Source: Roseicella aerolata (GTDB lineage: Bacteria; Pseudomonadota; Alphaproteobacteria; Acetobacterales; Acetobacteraceae). From it: a DNA stretch of 64,000 nucleotides. Both the position numbers and the translations under genes were made by a program. The notes under the pieces are model-generated. The model worked only from the letters and a program-made list of their open reading frames with translations. It did not search any database and was not told the DNA's origin. This document shows, one piece after another, positions 26,543-36,291 of the stretch. Every line of letters starts with the position of its first letter. Position 1 is the first letter of the stretch. The stretch is taken from contig NZ_JAJAQI010000016.1 in NCBI RefSeq assembly GCF_020523605.1, forward strand, positions 56,231-120,230, read 5' to 3'.

Positions 26543-28039
26543 TCAGTCGAAGCCGAGGAAGCCCTCCATCCCGCTGATCGGCGCTGCCGCCCGCAGCGCC
26601 GCGAGGTCCGGCACCGGTCGGCCCAGCATGGCATCGCCGGCGAAGGCCTCCTCCAGCGCCGCCGCGACGCCGAGCACGAAGGCATCGCCGCCGCGCGGCC
26701 CGACGATCTGCAGGCCGAAGGGCATGCCCTGCGCATCGCGGCCGAGCGGCAGGCTGATCGCGGGATGGCCGGTCAGCGTCACGTAATAGGCCAGCGCCAG
26801 CCAGTGGAAATAGGTCCGGGTCGGCTGGCCGTCGATCTCGCGCGGGAAGAGTTCCCGCCAGTTGCGCGGGCTGATCGTGATGGCGGGCGTCACCAGCACG
26901 TCATGCCGCTCGAAGAAGCGCTGGAAATCGCGGTAGATCCGCGTCTGGATCTGCGCCGCGCGTGCGGCGTCCTCCAGTGTGTAGCGCAGGCCCTCCTCGA
27001 CATTGGCGATGATGTTGGGGCCGCAATCCTGCGGCCGGGTCCGCACCTTCTCGCCATGCGCCGTCAGCATCATCGTGGCGCGCAGGATCTCGAAGGCCTC
27101 GTCGCCGCCGCCGCAGTCGGGATGCGCTTCCTCGGCCGCGCGGAAGAGCGGCGCGAGGGCGCCGACGCGTGCCCGGAAGGCCTCCCGCACCACGCGCTCG
27201 GTCGGCGCCTGGCCGAGATCCTCGCTGAAGCCGAGGCGGAGCCGCGCCAGGTCGATCCCCTGCACGGGGTGGAAGAGCGCGGGCTCGCCCCGCACCGGCC
27301 GACCATGCAGGGTGTAGGCCAGCGGGTCCCGGGCATCGTCCGAGGCCATGGCCGAGAGCAGCAGCGCCGTGTCGGGCACCGTCCGCGCCATGGGGCCGAG
27401 GACGGGCAGCGGCGACCAGCCATGCGCCCGCTTCTCCGAGCAGACCAGGCCGGCGCTCGGCCGGTAGCCGACGATGCCGCAGAAGGCCGCGGGGTTGCGC
27501 AGGCTGCCGCCGGTGTCGGAGCCGGAGCAGAGCGGCGCCATGCCGGCCGCGAGCGCAACGGCCGAGCCGCCCGAGGAGCCGGCGGCGGAGCGGGTGTTGT
27601 CGAAGGGGTTGCCCGTCGCGCCATAGACCCGGTTGCGGGTATTGGCGCCGAGGCCGAATTCCGGCGTGTTGGTCTTGCCGATGACGATGCCGCCGGCCCG
27701 GCGGATATTGGCCACCATGCCGCAATCCTGCTCGGGCACGAACTCGGCGAAGATCGGGCTGCCATAGGTGGTCCGCAGCCCCGCGGTCTCCTCCAGGTCC
27801 TTGATGCCGACCGGCAGGCCATGCAGCAGGCCGAGTTCGTCGCCCCGCATCACCGCCGCCTCGGCCGCCTTCGCCGCCTCGCGCGCGCGCGCCTCATCGA
27901 GCGCGACCATGGCATTCACCGCCGGGTTCACGGCGACGATGCGGGCGAGGCAGCTCTCCAGCAGTTCGACGGGCGATAGCGCCTTGCGGCCGATCAGGCG
28001 GCGCGCCTCCAGCGCGGTCAGGTCGCAGGACTCGGTCAC
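26543..28039 (-). CDS. Amidase-signature family hydrolase
   Basis: A 498-residue amidase that cleaves a C-N amide bond. The Ser-cisSer-Lys triad is readable: Lys80 (VGIKD), Ser155 (AGSSGGS) and Ser179 (GSDTGGS), at the spacing known for fatty acid amide hydrolase. The C-terminal ISLPLG...[13 protein letters not shown] segment is typical. There is no GatC-like context, so a catabolic amidase is more likely than the GatA subunit. The GTG start at 28039 overlaps the stop of the macro-domain gene (GTGA), indicating coupled translation. Confidence 0.94.
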   Translation of the reverse strand: MTESCDLTALEARRLIGRKALSPVELLESCLARIVAVNPAVNAMVALDEARAREAAKAAEAAVMRGDELGLLHGLPVGIKDLEETAGLRTTYGSPIFAEFVPEQDCGMVANIRRAGGIVIGKTNTPEFGLGANTRNRVYGATGNPFDNTRSAAGSSGGSAVALAAGMAPLCSGSDTGGSLRNPAAFCGIVGYRPSAGLVCSEKRAHGWSPLPVLGPMARTVPDTALLLSAMASDDARDPLAYTLHGRPVRGEPALFHPVQGIDLARLRLGFSEDLGQAPTERVVREAFRARVGALAPLFRAAEEAHPDCGGGDEAFEILRATMMLTAHGEKVRTRPQDCGPNIIANVEEGLRYTLEDAARAAQIQTRIYRDFQRFFERHDVLVTPAITISPRNWRELFPREIDGQPTRTYFHWLALAYYVTLTGHPAISLPLGRDAQGMPFGLQIVGPRGGDAFVLGVAAALEEAFAGDAMLGRPVPDLAALRAAAPISGMEGFLGFD

Positions 28040-28539
28040 GGATCCAGTTCCTTCTCATAGAGCGCAAGGGTGCCGGCATCGAAGCAGGCGAAGGTGACGT
28101 CGAGATCGCCATGGGCGGCGAGGTCCTCCCGCACCGTGGCGACGGCGATCGCAGCCGCCCGGCCGGCGGGGTAGCCGAAGATGCCGGTCGAGATGGCGGG
28201 GAAGGCGATCGAGCGGCCGCCCGCCCGGCGCAGCAGGGCCAGGCTGCTGCGGTAGCAGGTGGCGAGCAGCGCCGCCTCCCCCTGGCCGCCACCATGCCAG
28301 ACCGGCCCGACGGCATGGATCACCTGCCTGGCCGGCAGGCGGAAGCCGGGCGTGATCCGGGCCTCCCCGGTCGGGCAGGGCGCGAGCGGGCGGCAGGCGG
28401 CGGCCAGCGCCGCCGGGCCGGCGCCACGGAAGATGGCGCCGCAGACCCCGCCGCCCGCGGCCAGCGCCTCATTGGCCGCGTTGACGATGGCATCCACCGC
28501 CAGCGTGGTGATGTCGGCGATGCGGGCTGTCATCGGCAT
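28036..28539 (-). CDS. Macro-domain protein (MacroD/YmdB-like)
   Basis: A 167-residue ADP-ribose-binding protein. The ATG at 28539 is chosen because GGAGG lies seven bases upstream. Motifs are IVNAANEAL (about 18-26), GGGVCGAIF (29-37) and the phosphate-binding STGIFGYP (117-124). These match the MacroD class that hydrolyses O-acetyl-ADP-ribose or mono-ADP-ribosyl esters. It lies between a gamma-glutamyltransferase-like gene and an amidase and overlaps the amidase start, an unusual context for a macro domain. Confidence 0.93.
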   Translation of the reverse strand: MPMTARIADITTLAVDAIVNAANEALAAGGGVCGAIFRGAGPAALAAACRPLAPCPTGEARITPGFRLPARQVIHAVGPVWHGGGQGEAALLATCYRSSLALLRRAGGRSIAFPAISTGIFGYPAGRAAAIAVATVREDLAAHGDLDVTFACFDAGTLALYEKELDP

Positions 28540-28654
28540 GCCGGATCCTCCCCGGGCGGGTGGCGAGCGGCGGTGCTGCCCGATCGAAGGCCGCCGGCAT
28601 GGCGCCCCTGCACGGGCAGCGCCACCACGCCCCGACGCCGCCCGCGGCGGCGCC

Positions 28655-30268
28655 TTAGAAGCCGAGCGCGCAGCCATCCTTGCGGGGGTCGCTGCCGCCG
28701 ACCAGCAGCCCCGCCTTGCGGTCGATGAAGATCGCCTGGCCGCCGCCATGCGGCTTGTCGATCAGCTTCACCTCATGGCCGAGCCGCGTGAGCCGATCGA
28801 CGATATGGCCCGGGATGCCGCGCTCCAGTTCCACCGGTCCGTTGCCCGGCGCGGGGAAGAGGCGCGGGCAGTCCAGCGCCTCCTGAACGTCCAGGCCGAA
28901 TTCGAAGTGGTTGGTAAGGAACAGGGTCTGGCCCATGGGCTGGAAATGCCCGCCCATCACGCCATAGGGCATGATGGCCTCGCCATTCTTCATCACCATG
29001 CCGGGGATGATGGTGTGCATCGGCCGCTTGTTCGGGGCGATGCAGTTCGGGTGACCTTCCTGCAGGCGGAAGCCGAAGCCGCGATTGTGCAGCATGACGC
29101 CGGACTTCTCCGCCAGGATGCCGGAGCCGAAGCTCTGGAACAGGCTGTTGATGAAGGAGCAGGCATTGCCCTCCGCATCCACGACGCAGAGATAGACCGT
29201 GTCCTTGTGCCTCGCCCAGTCGCTCTCGCCGGCCGGCGGCAGCTCGCGCAGCGCCCGGTCGTCGCGGATCAGGCCGCGTAGCGCGGCGAGATAGGCCGGG
29301 TCGGTCAGGCGCGCGACGGGCACATCCACCTGGGCGGGGTCGGCCAGGAAGGCGTCGCGGTCGCGATAGACCAGGCGCGCCGCCTCGATGTGGCGGTGGT
29401 AGCGCTCGGCGCTGATCGGGCCCTGCTCCGGCGTCTCGAAGCCGTCGAGGATGCCGAGGAGCTGGAGCACATGCAGGCCGCTGCCGTTGGGCGGGCACTG
29501 ATAGACCTCCATGCCGCGCCAGCCGGTCCTGATCGGCTCGACGAACTCGGCTCCGGCGAGGGCGGCGGCGAAATCCTCCTCGGTGTGCAAACCGCCCAGG
29601 GCGCGCAGCGTCGCCACCATGTCGGCCGCGATCTCGCCCTCATAGAAGGCCCTGGCGCCCCTGGCGGCGATGGCGCGCAGCGTCCGGCCGAGCTCCGGCT
29701 GGACGAAGCGGTGGCCGATCTCCGGCGCCATCCCATCCACCAGGAAGCGGCGGGAGGAGGCCTCGTTGCCCCGCAGCTTGTCCGCCGCGTCGTACCAGTC
29801 CATCGCCACGCGGGCATGCACTGGCCAGCCTTCCTCGGCGCAGCGGATGGCGGGCTGCAGCAACTCGCCGAGCGGCAGCTTGCCATGCGTCCGGTTCAGC
29901 AGGTCCCAGGCGGAGACGGCGCCGGGGATGGTGACGACATGCGCCGAGGTATTCACCAGCCTGTCCACGCCCCGGGCGCGGAGCGCCTCCGGCGTCGAAG
30001 CCGCCGGCGCCCGGCCGCTGCCGTTGATCGCGACCACCTTGCCGGTGCCGGACGGAGCGTAGAGGCAGAAGCAGTCGCCGCCGATGCCAGTGCTCTGCGG
30101 CTCCACCACCGCCAGCACGGCGGCGGCGGCGATGGCGGCATCCAGCGCGTTCCCGCCCTTTCGCAGGACCTCCAGCGCCGTGAGGGTGGCGATGGGCATG
30201 GAGGTGGCGGCCATCCCGGCGGTGCCATAGACGGCGCTGCGGCCGGGGGCGTGGAAGTCGCGCTTCAT
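28655..30268 (-). CDS. Gamma-glutamyltransferase family protein without signal peptide
   Basis: A 537-residue Ntn hydrolase that would self-cleave before Thr357 ([17 protein letters not shown]) to give two subunits. Upstream motifs [28 protein letters not shown] are canonical. There is no N-terminal signal, so it should be cytoplasmic. That points away from periplasmic glutathione hydrolysis and towards the branch that includes oxamate amidohydrolase and similar amide hydrolases. It heads a minus-strand run with the macro-domain and amidase genes 115 bp downstream. The specific substrate cannot be assigned. Confidence 0.92.
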   Translation of the reverse strand: MKRDFHAPGRSAVYGTAGMAATSMPIATLTALEVLRKGGNALDAAIAAAAVLAVVEPQSTGIGGDCFCLYAPSGTGKVVAINGSGRAPAASTPEALRARGVDRLVNTSAHVVTIPGAVSAWDLLNRTHGKLPLGELLQPAIRCAEEGWPVHARVAMDWYDAADKLRGNEASSRRFLVDGMAPEIGHRFVQPELGRTLRAIAARGARAFYEGEIAADMVATLRALGGLHTEEDFAAALAGAEFVEPIRTGWRGMEVYQCPPNGSGLHVLQLLGILDGFETPEQGPISAERYHRHIEAARLVYRDRDAFLADPAQVDVPVARLTDPAYLAALRGLIRDDRALRELPPAGESDWARHKDTVYLCVVDAEGNACSFINSLFQSFGSGILAEKSGVMLHNRGFGFRLQEGHPNCIAPNKRPMHTIIPGMVMKNGEAIMPYGVMGGHFQPMGQTLFLTNHFEFGLDVQEALDCPRLFPAPGNGPVELERGIPGHIVDRLTRLGHEVKLIDKPHGGGQAIFIDRKAGLLVGGSDPRKDGCALGF

Positions 30269-30425
30269 GGGTTGTCCGTTCTTCTTCTGGGCGTGCGATC
30301 TCGGTCCGGTCGCGCGGGCCGCGGCGGCGGCCTCCTCCCGGGTGCTGGGGGCCGTGTGGCATGGGTGCCGCGACCGGGCAACCCGCCCCTTCCCTGACCC
30401 CGGCCGGCCGGGCTATGCCATCGCG

Positions 30426-30767
30426 ATGGCGGACACGATCAGCTATGGCGACTTCGAGAAGGTCGACATCCGGGTCGGCACCATCGTCGATGCCCAGCCC
30501 TTCCCCGAGGCCCGCAAGCCGGCCCTCAAGCTCTGGGTGGATTTCGGCGCCCCGCTCGGGGTGAAGCAATCCTCCGCCCAGGTCACGGTGCACTATCTGT
30601 GCGATCGGCTGATCGGCCGGCAGGTGCTGGCGGTGGTGAATTTCCCGCCACGGCAGATCGGCCCCTTCACCAGCGAGGTGCTGGTGCTGGGCGTGCCGGA
30701 CGAGAATGGCGCGGTCGTGCTGCTGAAGCCCGACCTGAAGGTCCCGGACGGGGGCAGGATGTACTGA
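30426..30767 (+). CDS. CsaA-like tRNA-binding/chaperone domain protein
   Basis: A 113-residue single OB-fold protein of the tRNA_bind family, as found in CsaA and in the C-terminus of MetRS. Motifs are [20 protein letters not shown] at the start and the [19 protein letters not shown] core. The ATG at 30426 gives the usual length. The stop is one base before the gpt start, so the two are coupled. CsaA has been described as a secretion-associated chaperone in Bacillus; the role here is not shown. Confidence 0.93.
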   Translation: MADTISYGDFEKVDIRVGTIVDAQPFPEARKPALKLWVDFGAPLGVKQSSAQVTVHYLCDRLIGRQVLAVVNFPPRQIGPFTSEVLVLGVPDENGAVVLLKPDLKVPDGGRMY

Positions 30768-30768
30768 C

Positions 30769-31245
30769 ATGGCAAATCGTTACTACACCGTCTCCTGGGA
30801 CCAGCTGCACCGGGACAGCAAGGCGCTCGCTTGGCGGCTCATGGAGCGCGGGCCCTACAGGGGGATCGTGGCGATCACCCGCGGCGGGCTGATCCCCGCC
30901 GCCATCGTGGCGCGGGAGCTGGAGGCGCGGCTGATCGAGACCGTCTCCGTGGTCACCTATGATGAGGAGGAGCGCGGCCTGCCGCAGGTGGTGAAGCCGG
31001 CCGCCGCCGCGGGGGACGGCGAGGGCTGGCTGCTGGTGGACGACCTGGTCGATACCGGCACCACGGCGAAGGTGGTGCGCGCCCTGCTGCCCAAGGCGCA
31101 TTTCGCCACCGTCTATGCCAAGCCGAAGGGAAGGCCGCTGGTCGATACCTTCATCACCGAGGTGAGCCAGGACACCTGGATCCTCTTTCCCTGGGATACC
31201 GAGGCGCAGTTCATCGCGCCGATCGCCCGCAGCGCGGGGAAGTAG
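30769..31245 (+). CDS. gpt: Xanthine-guanine phosphoribosyltransferase
   Basis: A 158-residue purine salvage enzyme that joins xanthine or guanine to PRPP. The PRPP loop is [10 protein letters not shown] at residues 90-99. ITRGGLIPA (about 36-44) and the C-terminal WILFPWDTE base-binding segment match Gpt and distinguish it from Hpt. It is co-transcribed with the CsaA-like gene, one base apart. Confidence 0.95.
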   Translation: MANRYYTVSWDQLHRDSKALAWRLMERGPYRGIVAITRGGLIPAAIVARELEARLIETVSVVTYDEEERGLPQVVKPAAAAGDGEGWLLVDDLVDTGTTAKVVRALLPKAHFATVYAKPKGRPLVDTFITEVSQDTWILFPWDTEAQFIAPIARSAGK

Positions 31246-31317
31246 AATTGTCATCACCCAGCCGCAAAGAAGCGGTGATTAGCGAATCCTAAGCACTCCG
31301 CCCGGCAGCATCACCCC

Positions 31318-31629
31318 ATGCCTGTCCGGGATGTCCTCCCAGCCCTGGCGCTCTGCCTGCTGGTGTCCATTGCCGTTGCGCTCGGCCGCATCATGCAGGC
31401 CGGCGAGGGACCTGTGCTGGTCCGGATCGGCCCGTCAGGCCTCACGCGGCTCGCCGCGGATCCCACACTCGCCGATATCGCCCTGATCGACCTGCCGGCC
31501 CCGGGCTTCGCGCTGCTGCGCGGAGATGTGCCGCGCATCCGCGCGGCCTTCGGTCTGGCAGTCGCCTGGAAAGGACGCCCTGCTTGCTTGCCCAGACCCC
31601 ACGGCCAGCCACGGCCGGCCAACTCGTGA
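31318..31629 (+). CDS. Small protein with N-terminal membrane anchor, partner ORF of the chemoreceptor
   Basis: A 103-residue protein of unknown function. Residues about 6-25 are hydrophobic (signal anchor). The middle ([39 protein letters not shown]) looks like a small folded domain. The Arg/Pro tail overlaps the start of the next gene. No clear ribosome-binding site is visible. Overlap with the downstream chemoreceptor suggests a functional link. Confidence 0.65.
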   Translation: MPVRDVLPALALCLLVSIAVALGRIMQAGEGPVLVRIGPSGLTRLAADPTLADIALIDLPAPGFALLRGDVPRIRAAFGLAVAWKGRPACLPRPHGQPRPANS

Positions 31630-33074
31630 GCCTGCGTGCCGCCTCGGAGCGCGCCATCCTCCTCATCATCCTCCTGCACGGGCCGGCGCTTGCGCTCACC
31701 GGCTGGCAGCTCGGCGGCGCCTTGCTGGTCCCACTGCTGCTCTGGGCCGGCATCACCCTGACCGCCATGGCGGCTTGGTGGACAGGCGCGGGCCGGCCGA
31801 TCTCCCGCAGCACGCTCGCCGTCGCGCTCTGCCTCATGCCGGCCGTGCTGGTCGAGCAGCTCTGGGACCATCCCTGGCAGGCCGATGCGCATATGCATTT
31901 CTTCGCGGCGCTGGCCGTCACGGCCGCCATGATGGATCGCCGCGCGGTGCTGGTTGCCGCCGGCGCCATTGCACTGCATCACCTGGTGCTGAATTTCGCC
32001 CTGCCGGCGGCGCTTTTCCCTGGTGAGGCAGAACTGGGCCGCGTGCTGTTCCACGCCTTGATCGTCATCTTCGAAGCCGCGGCGCTCTGCTGGCTGGTGG
32101 AACAGGCGGCAGAGGCGATCGCAAGGGCGGAGCGTGGCGCTGCCGAGACGGCACGCCTTGCCGCCCTGAGGGAGGAGGAGGAGAAGGCCGCGCAGGCCCG
32201 GGCGGCGGCAGCGCGCCGTGCGACACTGGCCGAGACCGCCTCGGAACTCGAACACTCGCTCGGCGCCGTTGCTGACATGCTGGCCGCATCCGCCCGTGCG
32301 CTCACCCAGTCGGCCGATGCCCTGGCCGCCTCGGCCGAGCGGACCACCGGTGATGCGGCCGGCGCCGCATCCGAGGCACGGGAGGCAGCGATGGGCGTGC
32401 AGACCGTGGCCTCGGCCGCCGAGGAACTGACGGCGACGGTGGACGAGATCAGCCACCGCGTCGGGGAAACCGCGAACATCGCCCGTGCCACGGTGCAGGA
32501 GGTGCGGGCGACGGACCATGTGGTGCGCGAGATGTCGGACGGGGCTGCCCGCATAAGCGAGGTCGTCGGGCTGATCAACCAGATCGCGGGCCAGACCAAC
32601 CTGCTCGCCCTCAATGCGACCATCGAGGCAGCGCGCGCCGGCGAAGCCGGGAAGGGCTTCGCCGTGGTCGCCGGCGAGGTGAAGGCTCTTGCCACCCAGA
32701 CCGCGAAGGCGACCGAGGAAATCGGGGCCCAGGTCGCGCATATGCAGCAGGTCACGCAGAAGGTTGTCGATGCCATTCGCGGCGTCGGCAATGCTGTGGG
32801 ACGCACGAGCGAGGTTGCGACGGCCATCGCCGCCGCGGTCGAGCAGCAGGGCGCCGCGACGCGGGAGATCAGCCGGGCAGCGCAGGGCGTGGCCGCCAAC
32901 ACGGAACGCGTGACGGTCGGCATCGCCGATGTCAGTGCCGCCGTTTCGGAATCGGGCGGAGCGGTGGAGCGGGTCCGAATCTCGAGCAGCGAGGTCGCAC
33001 GGCAGGGCGCGGCGCTGCGCACCGCGATCCAACAGGTGACGGAGCACCTCCGTCGGCAGAGCGCGGCTGCCTGA
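31584..33074 (+). CDS. Methyl-accepting chemotaxis protein with polytopic N-terminus
   Basis: A 496-residue chemoreceptor. Five or six hydrophobic segments fill residues about 20-180, in place of the usual periplasmic sensor, and include HMHFF and HHLVLNF histidine motifs. A coiled coil (about 180-215) leads to the MCP signalling domain, whose hairpin tip reads [33 protein letters not shown] (quoted only in part: [20 protein letters not shown]). The TTG at 31584 has AAAGGA eight bases upstream. An alternative GTG at 31626 overlaps the previous stop. Membrane-embedded sensing, perhaps of redox or a ligand at the histidines, is inferred. Confidence 0.9.
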   Translation: MLAQTPRPATAGQLVSLRAASERAILLIILLHGPALALTGWQLGGALLVPLLLWAGITLTAMAAWWTGAGRPISRSTLAVALCLMPAVLVEQLWDHPWQADAHMHFFAALAVTAAMMDRRAVLVAAGAIALHHLVLNFALPAALFPGEAELGRVLFHALIVIFEAAALCWLVEQAAEAIARAERGAAETARLAALREEEEKAAQARAAAARRATLAETASELEHSLGAVADMLAASARALTQSADALAASAERTTGDAAGAASEAREAAMGVQTVASAAEELTATVDEISHRVGETANIARATVQEVRATDHVVREMSDGAARISEVVGLINQIAGQTNLLALNATIEAARAGEAGKGFAVVAGEVKALATQTAKATEEIGAQVAHMQQVTQKVVDAIRGVGNAVGRTSEVATAIAAAVEQQGAATREISRAAQGVAANTERVTVGIADVSAAVSESGGAVERVRISSSEVARQGAALRTAIQQVTEHLRRQSAAA

Positions 33075-33081
33075 GCGACCG

Positions 33082-33108
33082 GGCGGGGGCGATCAGACCG
33101 CCCCCGCC
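33082..33108. terminator. Bidirectional terminator-like hairpin, 9-bp stem
   Basis: GGCGGGGGC (33082-33090) pairs with GCCCCCGCC (33100-33108). The loop contains the stop codon of the minus-strand CNNM-type gene, so the structure overlaps the last codons of that gene and follows the chemoreceptor. Confidence 0.55.
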
Positions 33109-34400
33109 GCCTCCTCCTTGCTCGCCAGCACCTTGTCCACCCGGCGGCCATCCATGTCGATGATCTCGAAGCGCCAGCCGGCCCAGACGATCCGGTCCCC
33201 CTCCCGTGGCACCCGCCGCAGCAGCGCCAGCATCAGCCCCGCCACCGTGTGGTAGGTCCCGGCATAGGGCAGCGCCGGCAGGTCGAGCTGCGCGCGCAAC
33301 TCGTCGCTCGGCATCATCCCGTCCAGCAGCAGCGTGCCGTCGGCCCGCTGGATGGCCTCGCCCGGCTTCTCCGGCTCGTCCGGCGGGCCCAGCTCGCCGA
33401 CGATCGCCTCCAGCAGGTCGGAGGTGGTGACCACCCCCTCGAAGCTGCCGTACTCGTCCAGCACCAGCGCCAGCCCCACCGGGTCATGCCGCATCCGCTC
33501 CAGCGCATCGATCGCCGGCAGGCTGTCCGGCAGCACCAGCGCCTGGCGCTGCGCCCGGGCGATCGACAGCGGCGCGCCGTCCAGCGCCTGGTCCAGCAGG
33601 TCCTTCGCCGCCACCACGCCCACCACATTGTCGATCCGCCGGTCGGCCACGACGAAGCGCGTCACGCTTTGCGCCCGCAGCCCCGCCTTGATCTCCTCGG
33701 GCGGGGCGTTGCGGTCGATCCAGGCGACATCGTTGCGGGGCGTCATCAGCGCGCGCACCGGCTTGTCGGCCAGCCGCAGCACGCGCTCGATCATGTGGCG
33801 CTCCTCATGCTCCAGCGCGCCGGCCTGCGCGCCCTCGGCGACCACTGCCTTGACTTCCTCCTCCGTCACCGACTGGTCCTGCGGGCGGTGCGCGCCGAAC
33901 AGCCGCAGCACGCCGGAGGAGGAGCGTGAGAGCACCCAGACCACCGGGGCGCTGACGCGGGAGAGCCAGGCCATGGGCCGCGCCACCACCACCGCGAAGC
34001 GCTCCGGGTCGCGCAGCGCCAGTTGCTTCGGCACCAGTTCGCCCAGGATGAGGTTGGCATAGGTGATGGCCACCACCACCAGCGTGAAGCCGACCTGGGT
34101 GGCAAAGGGGGCGAAGCCGGGAATCTCCGCCAGCGCCTCCCCCACCGGTCCGGCCAGTTGGGCGCCACCGAAAACGCCGGCCAGGATGCCGACCAGGCTG
34201 ATGCCCACCTGCACCGTCGGAAGGAAGCGCTGCGGGTCCTCGGCGAGCGCCAGCGCCGCGGCAGCCCCCGGGCTGCCGGCGCGCTGCATGGCCATCAGCC
34301 GCCCCCGGCGCGCCGAGACGATCGCCAGTTCGCTGAGGGCGAAGACGCCGTTCAGCACCACCAGCAGCAGGATCACCGCGATCTCGAACCAGATACCCAT
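33093..34400 (-). CDS. CNNM/CorC-family membrane protein (hemolysin-like)
   Basis: A 435-residue protein with a DUF21 membrane domain (about 1-190, four hydrophobic segments, ALSELAIVSARRGRL near the start). Two CBS domains follow (about 200-330; VRALMTPRNDVAWID opens the pair). A C-terminal CorC_HlyC domain occupies about 345-428. Such proteins are linked to magnesium or cobalt efflux and were historically called hemolysins. The CBS pair may sense nucleotides. It stands alone, convergent with the chemoreceptor. Confidence 0.94.
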   Translation of the reverse strand: MGIWFEIAVILLLVVLNGVFALSELAIVSARRGRLMAMQRAGSPGAAAALALAEDPQRFLPTVQVGISLVGILAGVFGGAQLAGPVGEALAEIPGFAPFATQVGFTLVVVAITYANLILGELVPKQLALRDPERFAVVVARPMAWLSRVSAPVVWVLSRSSSGVLRLFGAHRPQDQSVTEEEVKAVVAEGAQAGALEHEERHMIERVLRLADKPVRALMTPRNDVAWIDRNAPPEEIKAGLRAQSVTRFVVADRRIDNVVGVVAAKDLLDQALDGAPLSIARAQRQALVLPDSLPAIDALERMRHDPVGLALVLDEYGSFEGVVTTSDLLEAIVGELGPPDEPEKPGEAIQRADGTLLLDGMMPSDELRAQLDLPALPYAGTYHTVAGLMLALLRRVPREGDRIVWAGWRFEIIDMDGRRVDKVLASKEEAAGAV

Positions 34401-34527
34401 GCCCGTCCCCGTTCCGGCGCGGTTCTTACGCCCGGCGGCGGCGCGAGGGTAGCGCCGCGGGCGGGATCAATCCCCGGCGAGGCAGCCGGGGGTTGCGCTG
34501 GCGCCGGGCGGCGCGATCTGCTGGCGC

Positions 34528-34974
34528 ATGGAGTCGCCCCTGCCCCGCCCCGCCCTCTGGCTTGGCCTGTCCGGCCTGCTGCCCTTCCTCGCCACGGCGC
34601 TGCTGTCCTGGATCGCACCTGAGGACTGGCGCGGCGTCGCCCTCTATGCCCTGGCCGCCTATGGCGCGGTCATCCTCAGCTTCCTCGGCGCCGTGCATTG
34701 GGGACTGGCCCTGCGCGCCCCGGCCTCCGAGGCGGAGGCGGCGGCACCGCGGCTGGGCCTTGGCGTCCTGCCATCCCTGATCGGCTGGGTCGCGCTGCTG
34801 CTGCCGCCCGGCCTTGGTCTGCCGCTGCTCGCCCTCGGCATCCTCGGCACGGCCACGGTCGAGACCCTGGCTGCGCGGCGCGGCCTGCTGCCGCCGGCCT
34901 ATCTGCGGCTGCGCTGGATCCTGAGCCTCGGCGCCGCCTTCAGCCTGCTGGCCGGGCTCGCCTCGCCGGCGTGA
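34528..34974 (+). CDS. DUF3429-family membrane protein
   Basis: A 148-residue integral membrane protein with about five hydrophobic segments and the family pattern YGAVILSFLGAVHWGLAL (about 45-62). The function of the family is not known. The start is the ATG at 34528. It diverges from the CNNM-type gene across a 127-bp gap. Confidence 0.88.
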   Translation: MESPLPRPALWLGLSGLLPFLATALLSWIAPEDWRGVALYALAAYGAVILSFLGAVHWGLALRAPASEAEAAAPRLGLGVLPSLIGWVALLLPPGLGLPLLALGILGTATVETLAARRGLLPPAYLRLRWILSLGAAFSLLAGLASPA

Positions 34975-35004
34975 GTGACGGGCATGTGCATTGGGCGAGG
35001 CGGC

Positions 35005-35034
35005 GGAAACGTTTACCAAAAATTAGACGTTTCC
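35005..35034. promoter_or_regulatory. Perfect 8-bp inverted repeat GGAAACGT...ACGTTTCC, candidate operator
   Basis: GGAAACGT (35005-35012) is matched by ACGTTTCC (35027-35034) across 14 AT-rich bases, ending 13 bp before the start of the small coiled protein. Its place between the DUF3429 and small-protein genes suits a repressor site or an mRNA hairpin covering the leader. Confidence 0.5.
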
Positions 35035-35047
35035 ACGGGGCCCAGCC

Positions 35048-35335
35048 ATGACCGAATGCTCCGCCACCCTTCTTGCCTTCCCCGCCCGGGAGGATGACCG
35101 GCTGCGCTTGGCGCTGCGCGGCCTGGTCGCCGCGCTGGACGCGCAGTCCGAGGCCGTCGCGGGCCTGCGGAGCGAGTTGCGCCACTTGGCCGGCGCGATG
35201 GAGGACCTGCAGGGCTCCGTCGCCGGCTATCGCGATGGGCTGGACACGACCCTGGCGGCGCTGCGCCGGGCCGGCGCGAACGCCCGGACCCTGGAGCGGA
35301 CCGCCGAGGGCTGGCTGGCCGCCGCGCGATCCTGA
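35048..35335 (+). CDS. Small cytoplasmic protein with coiled-coil character
   Basis: A 95-residue hypothetical protein starting at the ATG at 35048. Residues about 18-85 have a heptad-like pattern (LRLALRGLVAALDAQSEAVA then LRSELRHLAGAMEDLQGSVA), suggesting a helical coiled coil. No membrane segment or signal is seen. No family is recognised. The preceding inverted repeat supports it being a regulated gene. Confidence 0.6.
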   Translation: MTECSATLLAFPAREDDRLRLALRGLVAALDAQSEAVAGLRSELRHLAGAMEDLQGSVAGYRDGLDTTLAALRRAGANARTLERTAEGWLAAARS

Positions 35336-35661
35336 GGTCCGGCACGGACAGTCCGGCGTCCTGCGGCCGGCACCCGCGCGGGGTTACGGTACCCGCTGCG
35401 CGCCGAACGAGGTCGCATACCGGCCGGGCGATCGCTGACCATCGGCCGGGCTCGCATGCGGCCCGGCCGAAAAAGCGCAGCGCTGGGCCCGCCCTGACCA
35501 TCAGGCTGCGTGGCGATTCCCGCCAGGCCCGATTGCTTCCGGCCGGCGGCTCGAAGCCTCCTCAACCGGCCCGTGCGGCCGGCATGCGGGGCCGGGCAGG
35601 CGCGCCCCTGGCCCCGCTCCGCCCTTCGCCGCAGGATGGCAGCCTGGCAGGGAGGCCGCCC
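35336..35661. other. 326-bp intergenic region upstream of the KDPG aldolase gene
   Basis: No convincing gene. It holds a perfect hairpin with a 9-bp stem, CGGCCGGGC (35443-35451) pairing with GCCCGGCCG (35461-35469), followed by AAAAA. The T-run needed for a plus-strand intrinsic terminator is absent. Confidence 0.55.
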
Positions 35662-36291
35662 ATGACCCATCCGTTGATTCCTGAATTGCGCCGGGCGCGC
35701 GTGGTGCCGGTGATCCGCACCTCGACCGCCGCCCTGGCCGCCACCGCCTGCCAGTGGTTGCGGGAGGCGGGCATGACCGTCCTGGAGATCACGCTCACCA
35801 TCCCCGATGCCATCCCGCTAATCCGCGAGATGGCGGCCGAGCCCGGCCTTGTGGTCGGCGCCGGGACGGTGCCGGATGCCAGGGCCGCCGAGGCCTGCCT
35901 TGCCGCCGGAGCCCGCTTCCTCGTCACGCCCTGGACCGATCCGGATGTCATCGTCGTGGCCCGCGCCGCCGGCGCCTGCGCCATGCCGGGCGCCCTGACG
36001 CCCACCGAGATCCGCGCCGCGCTGGCCGCCGGCGCCGATGTGGTGAAGATCTTCCCGGCGGGTTCCGCCGGCGGCCCGGCCCATGTGAAATCCCTGCGGG
36101 CCGTCTTCCCGCGGGCGGTCTTCTGCCCGACCGGCGGCGTGGATGCCGCGAATGCGCCCGCCTATCTCGCCGCCGGCGCGGATTTCGTCGGCATCGGCGG
36201 CAAGCTGGTGGATGAGGCGCGCATCGCCGCTGGCGACAAATCCGCGATCCAGCGCGCGGCGCGGGACGCGCTCGGCCTGATGCAGGCGTGA
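35662..36291 (+). CDS. eda: 2-dehydro-3-deoxy-phosphogluconate (KDPG) aldolase
   Basis: A 209-residue class I aldolase that splits KDPG into pyruvate and glyceraldehyde 3-phosphate in the Entner-Doudoroff or uronate pathway. The Schiff-base Lys129 lies in VVKIFPAG and the catalytic Glu42 in LEITLTIPDA, with Arg19 in PVIRT. The ATG at 35662 has GGGAGG six bases upstream. Its stop overlaps the GTG of the following kinase, so the two form a coupled pair. Confidence 0.95.
   Translation: MTHPLIPELRRARVVPVIRTSTAALAATACQWLREAGMTVLEITLTIPDAIPLIREMAAEPGLVVGAGTVPDARAAEACLAAGARFLVTPWTDPDVIVVARAAGACAMPGALTPTEIRAALAAGADVVKIFPAGSAGGPAHVKSLRAVFPRAVFCPTGGVDAANAPAYLAAGADFVGIGGKLVDEARIAAGDKSAIQRAARDALGLMQA

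Noticed and set aside
24560..27979. Plus-strand frame of more than 1100 codons
   Set aside because: It crosses the start of the repeat protein, overlaps the SDR in another frame and is antisense to the amidase; no domain or start supports it.
26543..28039. Amidase as GatA of the tRNA amidotransferase
   Set aside because: No gatC or gatB adjacent, and coupling to a macro-domain gene points to a catabolic amidase.
35443..35469. 9-bp-stem hairpin taken for an intrinsic terminator of the small coiled gene
   Set aside because: It is followed by A residues rather than T residues on the plus strand and lies over 100 bp after the stop; kept only as part of the gap description.
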